In this document: positions 42,922 to 51,779 of the stretch, piece by piece
Layout: every line of letters begins with the position of its first letter
Numbering within the stretch: the stretch's first letter is position 1
DNA from: an uncultured Lachnospiraceae bacterium
GTDB taxonomy: Bacteria; Bacillota; Clostridia; Lachnospirales; Lachnospiraceae
Direction of reading: 5' to 3'
Length of the DNA: 64,000 nt
NCBI GenBank assembly: GCA_944383265.1
Contig: CALWOX010000006.1
Span: 1-64,000, forward strand
Notes under the pieces: generated by a model
What the model saw: only the letters and a program-made list of their open reading frames with translations
What the model was told of the DNA's origin: nothing
The model's database searches: none
Program-made: the position numbers and the translations under genes

Positions 42922-44589
42922 ATGAGAAAGCTTAGATTGGCATTACCGATAACCGCACTTGCTGTGGCTTCTATACTTACAGCATGCTCTTCAACCGGAA
43001 GCAATACCAAGACAACAGAGGCTTCCGTTGCAGAGACTACAGCGGAGGATGCGGAAAAAGCTGAGGAGACTACGGTAGAGGAGACTGAATCCGAAGGCGA
43101 TACAGCCGAGGCAGAGACTGAGTCCGCAGAGCCTTCAGAGCCCGCTCCCGAAGCAACAGCAGAGCAGGTTCAGAGCTTTATGAATGACGATGATGAGAAT
43201 ACATTGCTTGTTGACGCACGTCCTCAGGAGGCTTATTCAGGATGGGCATTGGAAGGTGCGGCAAACGGCGGACATTTAAAGAATGCTTTGCTTTTCTCTG
43301 CTCGCTGGCTTGACTGTGAATATGCGGAATCAGCTCCCAGAGAGGCATATTTGGAGAGATCAATGAACGATCAGGGCATTACCGCCGGCAAGGAAGTTAT
43401 CGTATACGATTACACAGGCGAGCAGGCTCAGGATGTTGCATCCTACTTTAAGGAGCAGGGCATAGAGGATGTGTATGTATATCAGGCAAATGAGTTGATA
43501 GATGCGGGCACTGACCTTGTATCATATGAGAATCATGACAGATTCCTTCCCACAGAGATAGTAAAGAGCATTTCCGATGTAAAGACAGGAAAGGCAGACA
43601 AACTCAGTGATGAGGCCTATGAGATCGTAGGCGACAACATTGATAATGTCGTTTTGGTTGACGTAAGCTGGGGAAATGCAAGGGAGTCAACATATTTCTC
43701 GGTAGGACATGTCCCCGGATCAGTGCATATAAATACAGACTCTTATGAGAGACCCAGGGTATACATACCTGAAAAGAGATCTGCCTATGCTACAGAGTGG
43801 AGGCTTATCCCTCTTGAGGAATTCAGAGACAGCGTATGTACACAGTACGGAATAACAAAGGACTCTATAGTGATCGTAAGCGGAACAGACAGCTCACCTC
43901 AGGCAAGGATCTCATTCATGCTCAGAAGCCTTGGAGTGCAGGTATATGTAATGAGCGGAAATCTTACCGCATGGACATATAACGGATATGAGCTTGACAC
44001 AGATGAAAGCACACTTGTCGTTCCTGCTTCAGTAGAGGATTTCGGCTCCGATGAGATCGCAAATCCTGACGAGATCCTTTGGATGGATGATATAAAGGCA
44101 ATACTTAACGGTGAGATGGACGGACAGGTAGCCGATAACCGTGGAGAGGATGAGTGGAAGGGCGAGTACTCAGGATACAGCTATCATGACCTTGCAGGAC
44201 ATATTGAGGGAAGTATCTGGTGCCTCCAGGGCGATGATGAGAACGGCGAGTACTTCTTAAATGCGGATCATACACCCAGAACTCAGGCTGAGCTTATAAA
44301 CTATATGGAGGGCTGCGGACTTGACACCTCAAAGGGAGTGATAGCATTCTTCTGCGGAGACAGCTGGGGCGCTGCACAGATAGCTTACTGGTGCCAGTCA
44401 GTTGACATCAACAACATTAAAGAGTGGGGTAACGGATGGATACCTTGGTCAAATGAAGGAAACGAGTTCATAGACCACAACGGAAACAAGGTTCACTATG
44501 ATAAGTACCGTGACACTTTGCTTGACGAAAACGGCAACGACATGAGAGACGGAGTGAACATACTTGACGACAGTACAGGAGAAGAGTAG
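42922..44589 (+). CDS. Lipoprotein with three rhodanese-like domains
   Basis: A 555-residue secreted lipoprotein: signal ending LTAC (Cys22), an acidic Thr/Glu linker (about 25-80), then three rhodanese folds. In the first the position of the catalytic cysteine reads IVYDYTGEQA and in the second IVSGTDSSPQARI, so neither has the thiol. The third reads FFCGDSWGAAQ with Cys478 at the head of the active-site loop and is likely active. Rhodaneses move sulfane sulfur between thiosulfate or persulfides and thiol acceptors. AAGGAGG precedes ATG 42922. A small anchored protein and an MFS transporter follow on the same strand, suggesting a sulfur-compound module at the cell surface. Confidence 0.8.
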   Translation: MRKLRLALPITALAVASILTACSSTGSNTKTTEASVAETTAEDAEKAEETTVEETESEGDTAEAETESAEPSEPAPEATAEQVQSFMNDDDENTLLVDARPQEAYSGWALEGAANGGHLKNALLFSARWLDCEYAESAPREAYLERSMNDQGITAGKEVIVYDYTGEQAQDVASYFKEQGIEDVYVYQANELIDAGTDLVSYENHDRFLPTEIVKSISDVKTGKADKLSDEAYEIVGDNIDNVVLVDVSWGNARESTYFSVGHVPGSVHINTDSYERPRVYIPEKRSAYATEWRLIPLEEFRDSVCTQYGITKDSIVIVSGTDSSPQARISFMLRSLGVQVYVMSGNLTAWTYNGYELDTDESTLVVPASVEDFGSDEIANPDEILWMDDIKAILNGEMDGQVADNRGEDEWKGEYSGYSYHDLAGHIEGSIWCLQGDDENGEYFLNADHTPRTQAELINYMEGCGLDTSKGVIAFFCGDSWGAAQIAYWCQSVDINNIKEWGNGWIPWSNEGNEFIDHNGNKVHYDKYRDTLLDENGNDMRDGVNILDDSTGEE

Positions 44590-44620
44590 TAAGGGCGGTA
44601 AACATAAAATTTTACAGACA

Positions 44621-44652
44621 AATGTGCCTCTGTGATGCAGGGGCACATTGTC
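44621..44652 (+). other. Long hairpin between the rhodanese and anchored-protein genes
   Basis: AATGTGCCTCTG (44621-44632) pairs with CAGGGGCACATT (44638-44649) with one G-U pair; no T-run follows. It may partly end or stabilise the rhodanese transcript, adjusting expression of the genes behind it. Confidence 0.5.
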
Positions 44653-44670
44653 AGATTACGGATGGTAAAA

Positions 44671-45078
44671 ATGAAAAATAACAAGACTTTGGTTTTATGT
44701 ATGCTTATTTTTGCTGTTATAGCAGTTTTTGCGGTAATTACAATAACTGTAACATCAACGACATTAAATTCGGAGACAGCAGTCGCCGAGTCAGTTGCTG
44801 CGGAGAGCCGGGATGCAGCCGATGACAGTGATTCAGGCGAGGGCACTTCTTCGGCTAAGGGCGATAAGGGAACAGCAGAAACACTGATCGGTCAGGATCT
44901 GTCAAGAGATCAGGTTGAAGAAGCTTTGGGAGAATGGAACGACTTTAACATGGATGGCAACGGCTGTGAGAGAGGCGTTTATGCCGGAAGGTTCTATTAT
45001 GACGACTTTATTCTTTACTCAAGGACATACGATCTGGGAAAGACTTTTCATATAATGTCTGTCAATGAGCAGGAGTAA
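44671..45078 (+). CDS. Small membrane-anchored protein of unknown function
   Basis: From ATG 44671 the protein has 135 residues: a short basic start MKNNK, one strong hydrophobic helix (about 6-32), an acidic Ser/Ala/Glu linker (about 33-75) and a small globular domain with GQDLSRDQVEEALGEW, CERGVYAGRFYYDD and LYSRTYDLG. It probably faces outward on a single membrane anchor. I do not recognise the domain. In-frame ATGs at 44632 and 44662 are possible starts, none with a strong ribosome site. The MFS transporter gene begins 12 bases after its stop, so the two are linked. Confidence 0.6.
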   Translation: MKNNKTLVLCMLIFAVIAVFAVITITVTSTTLNSETAVAESVAAESRDAADDSDSGEGTSSAKGDKGTAETLIGQDLSRDQVEEALGEWNDFNMDGNGCERGVYAGRFYYDDFILYSRTYDLGKTFHIMSVNEQE

Positions 45079-45090
45079 GGAGGGTACCAT

Positions 45091-46404
45091 ATGAATCAGC
45101 TGTTGGAAAAGATAGGAATAAACGGAAAGCTGCAGAAAAATTTCGGTGCCATATTGATCTTGGCTTTCAGCGGCTCTGTGATATTCGGCCTCCCGTTTTT
45201 CAGATTCGATTATTATGATGTATATATCTCAACATATCATCTGACAAATACTCAAATGGGAATTTTCGGAACTGTTATAGGTGTTTTCGGGATAATCTCT
45301 TATTTATTCGGAGGAATAGTGGCTGATGGGCTTCCTATAAGAAAGATAATAGTCATATCACTTTTTGCTACGGGGATCGGAGGACTTTTACATCTTTTGC
45401 CATTGGGCTTTACAGGACTTTTGTTCATATATGCTCTATGGGGGATATCCACCACCTTTGCTTTCTGGCCTGCATGCGTAAAGGCTGTGAGAGTGATGTC
45501 GGATGAGGACAGCTACGGCAAGGCATACGGATTTTTTGAGGGAACTCAAAATGTCGGGGGAGCTGTTATTGCGCTGATAGCTGTTATAATCTTCAGATTC
45601 GGAACAACGAGCATGGAAAATGAAGTCCTTGCCATGAAATATGCCATAATTTTCTATTCATTTGTAAATATAGCAATGGCAATTTTCGCAATGTATACGG
45701 TGAAGGATGAAAAGATCCTGTTGGATGCCGAGCCTGTTTCTTTTAAAGGGATAGCCGAGGTAATAAAAAATCCCGCTGTCTGGATCATATGTCTCGTATC
45801 TTTCTGCAACCATGTTTTTTGTCTTTCAATATATTATTACATTCCTTATGTTACAGATATATTGGGAGCGGGAGTAGCTTTCGGAGCTATGCTCGGGGTA
45901 TTCAGAAAGTTCGGATCAATAGGAGGAAATATCATAGGAGGATACCTTGCGGATACCTTTGGAACCGCAAAAATAATGCTCCTTGCCTTTGTGGTTATGC
46001 TTGCGGGTCAGGTCATTATGCTGTTTGTACCTGCAAGCTCCGGAACGACCCTCATAATCTCCGTTTTATTCGTATGTATACTGGTATTTTTCCATATGAA
46101 TTATGCCATGGCGTGGACAATGATGAGCGAGGGTGCGGTACCTGTTAAGTACTGCGGAACTGCGGCGGGACTCATTTGTACAGCAGGTGCCATACCGGAG
46201 ACCTTCGTGTCTCTCCTTGCGGGAAATATCATCGACAACAATCCGGGGGAAGCAGGGTATAAATATTTCTTCACCTTTCTGGCTGTTGTTATAGCTTTTG
46301 GGCTTTGCCTGATACTTGTGTGGAGAAAATATTTAAAACATGCAAAAATAGACAAATCCCAGCAGGACGAAAAGGCTATGGAAGATTTAAAACAATATGT
46401 ATAA
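45091..46404 (+). CDS. MFS transporter
   Basis: A 437-residue major facilitator with twelve predicted helices. The loop between helices 2 and 3 reads GGIVADGLPIRKI, the MFS signature, and its repeat GGYLADTFGTAKI is in the second half. Helix 4-5 contains ALWGISTTFAFWPACVKAV, reminiscent of OFA or sugar-phosphate antiporter branches. The substrate is unknown; the position behind a rhodanese lipoprotein hints at a sulfur compound or an organic anion. GGAGGGT precedes ATG 45091. Confidence 0.85.
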   Translation: MNQLLEKIGINGKLQKNFGAILILAFSGSVIFGLPFFRFDYYDVYISTYHLTNTQMGIFGTVIGVFGIISYLFGGIVADGLPIRKIIVISLFATGIGGLLHLLPLGFTGLLFIYALWGISTTFAFWPACVKAVRVMSDEDSYGKAYGFFEGTQNVGGAVIALIAVIIFRFGTTSMENEVLAMKYAIIFYSFVNIAMAIFAMYTVKDEKILLDAEPVSFKGIAEVIKNPAVWIICLVSFCNHVFCLSIYYYIPYVTDILGAGVAFGAMLGVFRKFGSIGGNIIGGYLADTFGTAKIMLLAFVVMLAGQVIMLFVPASSGTTLIISVLFVCILVFFHMNYAMAWTMMSEGAVPVKYCGTAAGLICTAGAIPETFVSLLAGNIIDNNPGEAGYKYFFTFLAVVIAFGLCLILVWRKYLKHAKIDKSQQDEKAMEDLKQYV

Positions 46405-46466
46405 AAATAAAAAGGAAACTGCAATTAAGGCAATTCATTTCGTTTTGTAGGCTTTATATACAAGAA

Positions 46467-46506
46467 AAATCGGGTTCAGGAGGAAATCCTAAGCCCGATT
46501 TTATTT
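46467..46506 (+). terminator. Terminator after the MFS gene
   Basis: AAATCGGG (46467-46474) with CCCGATTT (46494-46501) and an inner AGGA/TCCT stem, followed by TTATTT. Confidence 0.7.
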
Positions 46507-46538
46507 AAAAGAAATATCTGATAAGTCTGATATTCAGC

Positions 46539-48095
46539 CTATATCCTCAATGACCACTCCGAGCAGTCTATTACCCTTGTGGACAGAGACTCATAAAACT
46601 CCGGCTCATGACATATGAGAAGAAGACTTCCCTTATATGACTTAAGCGCGGATAAGAGAGCATTCTTCGCATCCTGATCCAGATGATTTGTGGGCTCATC
46701 CAGAAAGAGGACATTACTCTCTCTGTTCATGAGCTTGCAGAGGCGAAGCTTTGCCTGCTCGCCACCTGAGAGAACCCTTACCTGACTCTCGATATTCTTC
46801 GTTGTAAGTCCGCACTTTGCAAGGGCTGCACGGCATTCGTATTGGGAAAAAGAGGGGAATTCCTCCCAGAGCTCTTCGATACAGGTGTTGGAGGAGGCGG
46901 GGACCTCCTGCTCAAAGTAGCCTATATGAAGATAATCGCCCTGCTCAACAGAACCCGAAAGCGAGGGGATATTTCCTAAGATGGTTTTTAAAAGAGTGGT
47001 CTTTCCTATACCGTTGGCTCCTTTAAAAACTATCCTTTCGCCTCGCTCCATTTTAAAGCTTACGGGGCGCGACAGGGGCTCGTCATAGCCTATAACAAGC
47101 TCTTTGGTCTCAAAGATAAGCTTTCCGCTTGTGCGAGCCTCCTTGAAACGAAACTCAGGCTTCGGCTTTTCCTTTGAGAGCTCTATGAGCTCCATCTTGT
47201 CGAGCTTTTTCTGACGGGACATGGCCATATTTCTTGTGGAAACTCTGGCTTTATTTCTTGCCACAAAGTCCTCAAGCTCCGCGATCTCCTGCTGCTGCCT
47301 CCTGTAGGCCGCCTCAAGCTGAGATTTCCTTGCGGCATAGACCTCCTGAAACTTGTCATAGTCACCCACATAGCGGTCAAGGCGCTTGTTTTCCATGTGG
47401 TATATGAGATTTACCACGCTGTTCAGGAAGGGAATGTCGTGGGAGATAAGTATAAATGCATTTTCGTATTCCTGAAGGTAGCGTTTTAACCATTCGATAT
47501 GCTGAACATCAAGATAGTTTGTGGGCTCGTCAAGGAGCAGGATGTCGGGCTTTTCAAGAAGGAGCTTTGCAAGGAGCACCTTTGTCCTCTGGCCTCCTGA
47601 AAGCTCACTGACATCACGGGAAAGCCCAAGCTCATCAAGCTCAAAGGCCCTTGCTATCTCCTCGACCTTAGAATCGATCATATAAAAATCATGGGACATA
47701 AGAAGGTCCTGAATAGTTCCGAGCTCTTCCATCTTTTCGTTCATATCATCATCGGATAGAGTTCCTGAGGAAAGCTCATCACATATTTTGTTCATATCCT
47801 TTTCCATATCATAGAGAAATGAAAAAGCACCACGCAGCACATCTCTTATGCTTTGTCCCTTCTCAAGGACCGTGTGCTGGTCAAGATAACCCACGCGTAC
47901 ATTTTTCGCCCATTCTATCTTTCCCTCGTCAGGCACAAGCTTATTGGTGATAATGCTCATAAAGGTGGACTTTCCTTCACCGTTTGCCCCTACAAGCCCG
48001 ATATGCTCGCCCTTTAAAAGGCGAAAGCTCACATCCTCAAAAATTGCACGGTCTCCGAAGCCGTGGCTCAAATGCTCTACATTTAAAATACTCAT
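46539..48095 (-). CDS. ABC-F family ATPase
   Basis: A 518-residue soluble protein with two ABC domains and no membrane segments. First domain: GANGEGKST, LSGGQRTK, LLLDEPTNYLD. Second: GANGIGKTT, LSGGEQAK, LFLDEPTNHLD. A charged linker (about residues 235-300) and the ABC-F EQ2-type architecture mark a ribosome-associated factor. Some members relieve antibiotic-stalled ribosomes, others aid translation of difficult motifs. The start is ATG 48095 with GAGG upstream; a longer frame up to 48194 would read through the leader and is not supported. A leader terminator lies between promoter and gene. Confidence 0.88.
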   Translation of the reverse strand: MSILNVEHLSHGFGDRAIFEDVSFRLLKGEHIGLVGANGEGKSTFMSIITNKLVPDEGKIEWAKNVRVGYLDQHTVLEKGQSIRDVLRGAFSFLYDMEKDMNKICDELSSGTLSDDDMNEKMEELGTIQDLLMSHDFYMIDSKVEEIARAFELDELGLSRDVSELSGGQRTKVLLAKLLLEKPDILLLDEPTNYLDVQHIEWLKRYLQEYENAFILISHDIPFLNSVVNLIYHMENKRLDRYVGDYDKFQEVYAARKSQLEAAYRRQQQEIAELEDFVARNKARVSTRNMAMSRQKKLDKMELIELSKEKPKPEFRFKEARTSGKLIFETKELVIGYDEPLSRPVSFKMERGERIVFKGANGIGKTTLLKTILGNIPSLSGSVEQGDYLHIGYFEQEVPASSNTCIEELWEEFPSFSQYECRAALAKCGLTTKNIESQVRVLSGGEQAKLRLCKLMNRESNVLFLDEPTNHLDQDAKNALLSALKSYKGSLLLICHEPEFYESLSTRVIDCSEWSLRI

Positions 48096-48148
48096 AAAAA
48101 CCTCAATTATTGTATTATCACTGTATTGTTTGTAATGAACCATATTAT

Positions 48149-48172
48149 AAAAACGGACCGCGATATGCGGTC
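48149..48172 (-). terminator. Leader terminator upstream of the ABC-F gene
   Basis: On the minus strand GACCGC (48172-48167) pairs with GCGGTC (48161-48156), followed by CG and T5 (48153-48149). It lies between the promoter and the coding region and so could act as an attenuator. Confidence 0.5.
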
Positions 48173-48184
48173 TGAAACGCTGTA

Positions 48185-48213
48185 AGCATACCATAAGAGG
48201 GGAGCGGGGTCAA
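48185..48213 (-). promoter_or_regulatory. Promoter of the ABC-F gene
   Basis: Minus strand TTGACC (48213-48208), 17-base spacer, TATGCT (48190-48185). Confidence 0.5.
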
Positions 48214-48395
48214 TGATTCTGTCAATTTGAATTTGCATATTGCATAAGAGCCCGGAGCTATGGTAAAACAAAAACATAGAGATTTTCCGACGAAAATTAA
48301 CAAATTAATCGGTTGAACTGAAAAATAATCAGAAACAGGCGTTGATAAAACAAGCTTTGAAAACAGACTTTATTTAAGGATCCGAGGGCGGGGTT

Positions 48396-49748
48396 ATGAA
48401 TACTAAAAAGCAGGCTTCATTGTCAAATCAAATAATCGAGGGGGACATAGGGAAGCAGCTCCTTATATTTTTCTTTCCTATACTTTTCGGCACGTTTTTC
48501 CAGCAGCTCTATAATACTACCGATGCCGTCATAGTCGGGAAGTTTGTGGGAAAGGAGGCGCTTGCTGCGGTAGGCGGCTCGACCTCTACCATAATAAACC
48601 TCCTTGTGGGATTCTTTGTGGGACTTTCCTCCGGAGCCTCTGTTATAATATCTCAGTATTACGGCTCAGGAAACAGGGGCAAGCTTACTGTTGCCGTGCA
48701 TACCTCGGTGGCCCTTGCCATACTCGGCGGCGGAGTAATGATGATAATAGGAATAGTTTTTGCGCCTCTCGCCCTTTCCCTCATGGGAACTCCCTCTGAG
48801 ATAATGGCGGATTCTGTGACATATATGAGGATATATATGCTCGGAATGATACCATCCATGCTCTACAACATGGGAGCGGCTATCCTCAGAGCTGTGGGAG
48901 ACTCGCGAAGGCCTCTCTATTTTCTTATGTCCGCCTGCGGCGTAAATATAGTCCTTGACCTTTTCTTTGTGGTTGTCCTTGATATGGGCGTAGCGGGAGT
49001 CGGAATCGCAACCACCATGTCTCAGGTTGCCTCAGCCGTACTTACACTCTATGTACTTTTAAGAACAAATGAGCCTTACAAGGTAACTCCGAAAAGGGTG
49101 ATGCTTCACAAGCGATATCTGGAGATAATCCTTAAGATAGGCCTTCCTGCAGGACTGCAGTCAGCTATGTATTCCATATCAAACCTTGTAATACAGTCTG
49201 CAATAAATGTTTACGGAACAGACGCGGTGGCTGCGTGGACAGCATACGGAAAGGTGGACAATCTTTTCTGGATGATAATGAGCGCCTATGGAATAGCAAT
49301 CACCACATTTGCCGGACAGAACTTCGGTGCGGGAAAGAAGGACAGAGTGAGAAAGAGCGTAAGGATATGTCTTATGATGGCTGCTGTCACAAGTATAGTA
49401 CTTGCCTTTATAGTGGTCAGATACGGAAGCATACTTTTGAGGCTCTTTACTGATGATGCCTCTGTAATAGAGCTGAGTATGAGAATGATAATGGTGATCT
49501 CGCCTGCGTACATCACCTATATATGTATAGAGATACTCTCGGGAGCCTGCAGAGGCTGCGGAGATTCTCTGATGCCCATGATACTGACCTGCTTCGGAGT
49601 TTGCGTGCTCCGTATAGTATGGATATTCACAGCGGAAAGGATAAGTCCCGGAATAGAGACCATAAGCTTTTCCTATCCGCTCACATGGACTGTCACCTCT
49701 GTGCTCTTTATAATCTACTATAATACGAGAAAATGGCTGAAAGGCTAA
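48396..49748 (+). CDS. MATE family efflux transporter
   Basis: A 450-residue twelve-helix MATE protein, a different subfamily from the one at 21.2 kb. It opens with the common Firmicute pattern GDIGKQLLIFFFPILFG and FQQLYNTTDAVIVGKFVG, and has GLPAGLQSAMYSISNLVIQ near residue 245. It exports organic cations or metabolites with ion coupling. It is transcribed alone; the opposite-strand XRE regulator begins beyond its 3' end, so local regulation is not implied. Confidence 0.88.
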   Translation: MNTKKQASLSNQIIEGDIGKQLLIFFFPILFGTFFQQLYNTTDAVIVGKFVGKEALAAVGGSTSTIINLLVGFFVGLSSGASVIISQYYGSGNRGKLTVAVHTSVALAILGGGVMMIIGIVFAPLALSLMGTPSEIMADSVTYMRIYMLGMIPSMLYNMGAAILRAVGDSRRPLYFLMSACGVNIVLDLFFVVVLDMGVAGVGIATTMSQVASAVLTLYVLLRTNEPYKVTPKRVMLHKRYLEIILKIGLPAGLQSAMYSISNLVIQSAINVYGTDAVAAWTAYGKVDNLFWMIMSAYGIAITTFAGQNFGAGKKDRVRKSVRICLMMAAVTSIVLAFIVVRYGSILLRLFTDDASVIELSMRMIMVISPAYITYICIEILSGACRGCGDSLMPMILTCFGVCVLRIVWIFTAERISPGIETISFSYPLTWTVTSVLFIIYYNTRKWLKG

Positions 49749-49772
49749 AGGTCGAGCAGTTAAAGTCTGTCG

Positions 49773-50123
49773 CTACAGTCTGTCGGCAACCACAGCCAGA
49801 GCGCCTATGACCTTTAGGTATTTTTTGAATTGAACGGTGCCGCTTCGTTTGGCTTCCTCTATTATATTGACGATGGCGCGATCCTCGCGCTCAATGCTGT
49901 CGCTTAAGAGATATTCAAAACTCACGGAGAAGGCCGCGCTTATAGAAAGCAAGGTTGCTATGGACATGGTCTTTGTGCCCCGTTCTATATTGCCGTAATA
50001 GGAGGCGGATATACCGCAAAGCTCTGCGGCCTCCTCCTGAGTAAGTCCCATTTCTTCTCGGCATTGCTTTATCTTCATTCCGAGTGCAGCTCTGTCAAAT
50101 GTTTTCAAAGATTTATCCTCCAT
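49773..50123 (-). CDS. XRE family transcriptional regulator
   Basis: A 116-residue protein with an N-terminal Cro/C1-type helix-turn-helix (about residues 14-68): MKIKQCREEMGLTQEEAAEL, ISASYYGNIERG and LLSISAAFSVSFEYLL. The C-terminal 45 residues are helical with no recognised sensor. ATG 50123 gives the natural beginning, MEDKSLKTFDR; a longer frame to 50282 would add an implausible hydrophobic, AT-rich extension. Divergent from the NlpC/P60 gene, which it might control. Target unknown. Confidence 0.82.
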   Translation of the reverse strand: MEDKSLKTFDRAALGMKIKQCREEMGLTQEEAAELCGISASYYGNIERGTKTMSIATLLSISAAFSVSFEYLLSDSIEREDRAIVNIIEEAKRSGTVQFKKYLKVIGALAVVADRL

Positions 50124-50325
50124 ATCCAAAAAATATTTGTCCGCATAAGAAAAACAAATTCGGCAAAAATTTATGAAAAATAAAAAAATTGTAAGAACAC
50201 TTAAATATTTGTAAGCATATCGTATGAAAAATAAGGCCTTAATCTTTAATTTTGTCCGGTAAACTCTGTCAGGTGTTTTCAAAAAACGATTTGAAAAATT
50301 TCTGCAAAGGAGTGATATCGGAAAA

Positions 50326-50928
50326 TTGAGAAAAACGGGAATTAAGACTTTATCGGGAATCTGTTTGGCGCTTTCATTAATGTGTATTTCAGTACCGCTC
50401 AGTGCAAGAGCTGATACTGAAGCATCCTATGAGGCTTATGAGGATTCTCCAAAGATATATTATTCTGAGGCTGAGAGCGAGGAGGCAAAGGCGGCTAAAA
50501 GTGAAGTGAAGGAAAGCATAGCTGCCGAAATTAACGAAACTGCCTTAAAGAGTGCCGAGAAAGCTTCAGCCTTTTCAAAGCCCAAGGGAAGGCAGGTCGC
50601 CGACTTTGCGGTAAGGTTTGTGGGAAATCCCTACAGATACGGCGGAACAAGCCTGACAAACGGATCGGACTGCTCGGGATTTATAATGAGTGTATATGCA
50701 AACTTCGGTGTATCTCTTCCTCATTCATCCGGACAGCTTGCCTATGTGGGAAGAAGTGTCGGAACCGATCTTGCTGCGGCCGAGCCTGGAGATATCATAT
50801 GCTACAGCGGACATGCCGCAATATACATAGGTGGAGGAAGGATAGTCCACGCCAGCACAGAGGAAACAGGGATAAAAATATCCTCGGCCTCCTACAGGCC
50901 CATAAAGGCCATAAGACGTGTGCTGTAA
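50326..50928 (+). CDS. Secreted NlpC/P60 family peptidoglycan hydrolase
   Basis: A 200-residue exported enzyme: signal peptide (about 1-29, cleavage near SARA-DT), an alanine/glutamate-rich helical linker, then an NlpC/P60 domain from about residue 88. Catalytic Cys116 lies in GSDCSGF and the histidine, His163, in YSGHAAIYIGGGRIVHA. It should cleave stem peptides in the cell wall. The start is TTG 50326 with AAAGGAG 13 bases upstream, a rather long spacing, so expression may be low or controlled. No cell-wall binding repeats are present. Confidence 0.88.
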   Translation: MRKTGIKTLSGICLALSLMCISVPLSARADTEASYEAYEDSPKIYYSEAESEEAKAAKSEVKESIAAEINETALKSAEKASAFSKPKGRQVADFAVRFVGNPYRYGGTSLTNGSDCSGFIMSVYANFGVSLPHSSGQLAYVGRSVGTDLAAAEPGDIICYSGHAAIYIGGGRIVHASTEETGIKISSASYRPIKAIRRVL

Positions 50929-50972
50929 TGCAGGCATCACAGTGCCTGAGCACATAAAATTTAATAAGTAAG

Positions 50973-50993
50973 ATCCGATAAATAAAATCGGAT
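50973..50993 (-). terminator. Possible terminator of the uridine kinase gene
   Basis: ATCCGAT (50973-50979) pairs with ATCGGAT (50987-50993). Reading the minus strand, a TTACTTATT stretch follows, a weak T-run. Confidence 0.35.
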
Positions 50994-50998
50994 AAAAT

Positions 50999-51604
50999 CT
51001 AAAGCAGACTCTTTATCTTCTGCTTTACAAGATCAAAGGCCACATCATTCATGCCGCTGTTGAGCACTATATCCGCATACATTCGGGTAGGCTCGACATA
51101 GCGGTAATGCATGGGCTTAACGGTTGTAAGATACTGATCTATTATATTTTCAATATCGCGGCCTCTTTCCTTTGTGTCGCGAAGTACCCTTCTTAATATC
51201 CTCTCATCAGCATCCGCATCCACAAATATTTTTATGTCAAAGAGGTTGCGGAGCTCTTCATCATAGAGGGTAAGTATCCCCTCTGTAAGCACCACAGGCT
51301 TAGGCTCTATAATGAGAGTTTCCTTAGCCCTGTTGTGATTGGCATAGTCGTAGGTGGGCGAAATTACGGATTTTCCCTCTTTGAGCTTTTTAAGATCCGA
51401 CGCTATAAGCTCGGTGTCAAAGGCGTCAGGATGATCGTAATTGAGCTTTTTTCTTTCTTCAAAAACCAATTCATCGTGAGCTTTATAGTAATTGTCGAGA
51501 TATAAGACCGCCACATCATCAGGGAAGGCATCCTTTATACGGTCTGTAAAAGTGGACTTTCCCGAGCCGGTTCCGCCGGCTATTCCAATAAGCAAAGTTT
51601 TCAT
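50999..51604 (-). CDS. udk: Uridine kinase
   Basis: A 201-residue P-loop kinase with Walker A GIAGGTGSGKST at residues 7-18, the substrate loop YLDNYYKAHDEL near 35 and the YDYANHNRAKET segment near 85, followed by VVLTEGIL and the RRVLRDTKERGRD lid. It phosphorylates uridine and cytidine in nucleoside salvage. It is transcribed alone, convergent with the NlpC/P60 gene and divergent from rarA. Confidence 0.9.
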   Translation of the reverse strand: MKTLLIGIAGGTGSGKSTFTDRIKDAFPDDVAVLYLDNYYKAHDELVFEERKKLNYDHPDAFDTELIASDLKKLKEGKSVISPTYDYANHNRAKETLIIEPKPVVLTEGILTLYDEELRNLFDIKIFVDADADERILRRVLRDTKERGRDIENIIDQYLTTVKPMHYRYVEPTRMYADIVLNSGMNDVAFDLVKQKIKSLL

Positions 51605-51779
51605 AGAACCCTCCCAACATATTATCTGATTACATTATAGAACACATACATTTTAAGGACAATAAGAATAAGAACGAAAAGTTAAAGAAAAAGCTTGATA
51701 TTGTGTTATAATTGTCCTGCTGTAAGCATATGATTGTTTTAAAGATATTTCGTAAAAGCCTGTGGCTTTGGAGGTATAA

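Noticed and set aside
48096..48194. 33-residue N-terminal extension of the ABC-F protein
   Set aside because: It would be read through the leader hairpin and promoter region; the family start fits ATG 48095 with its own ribosome site.
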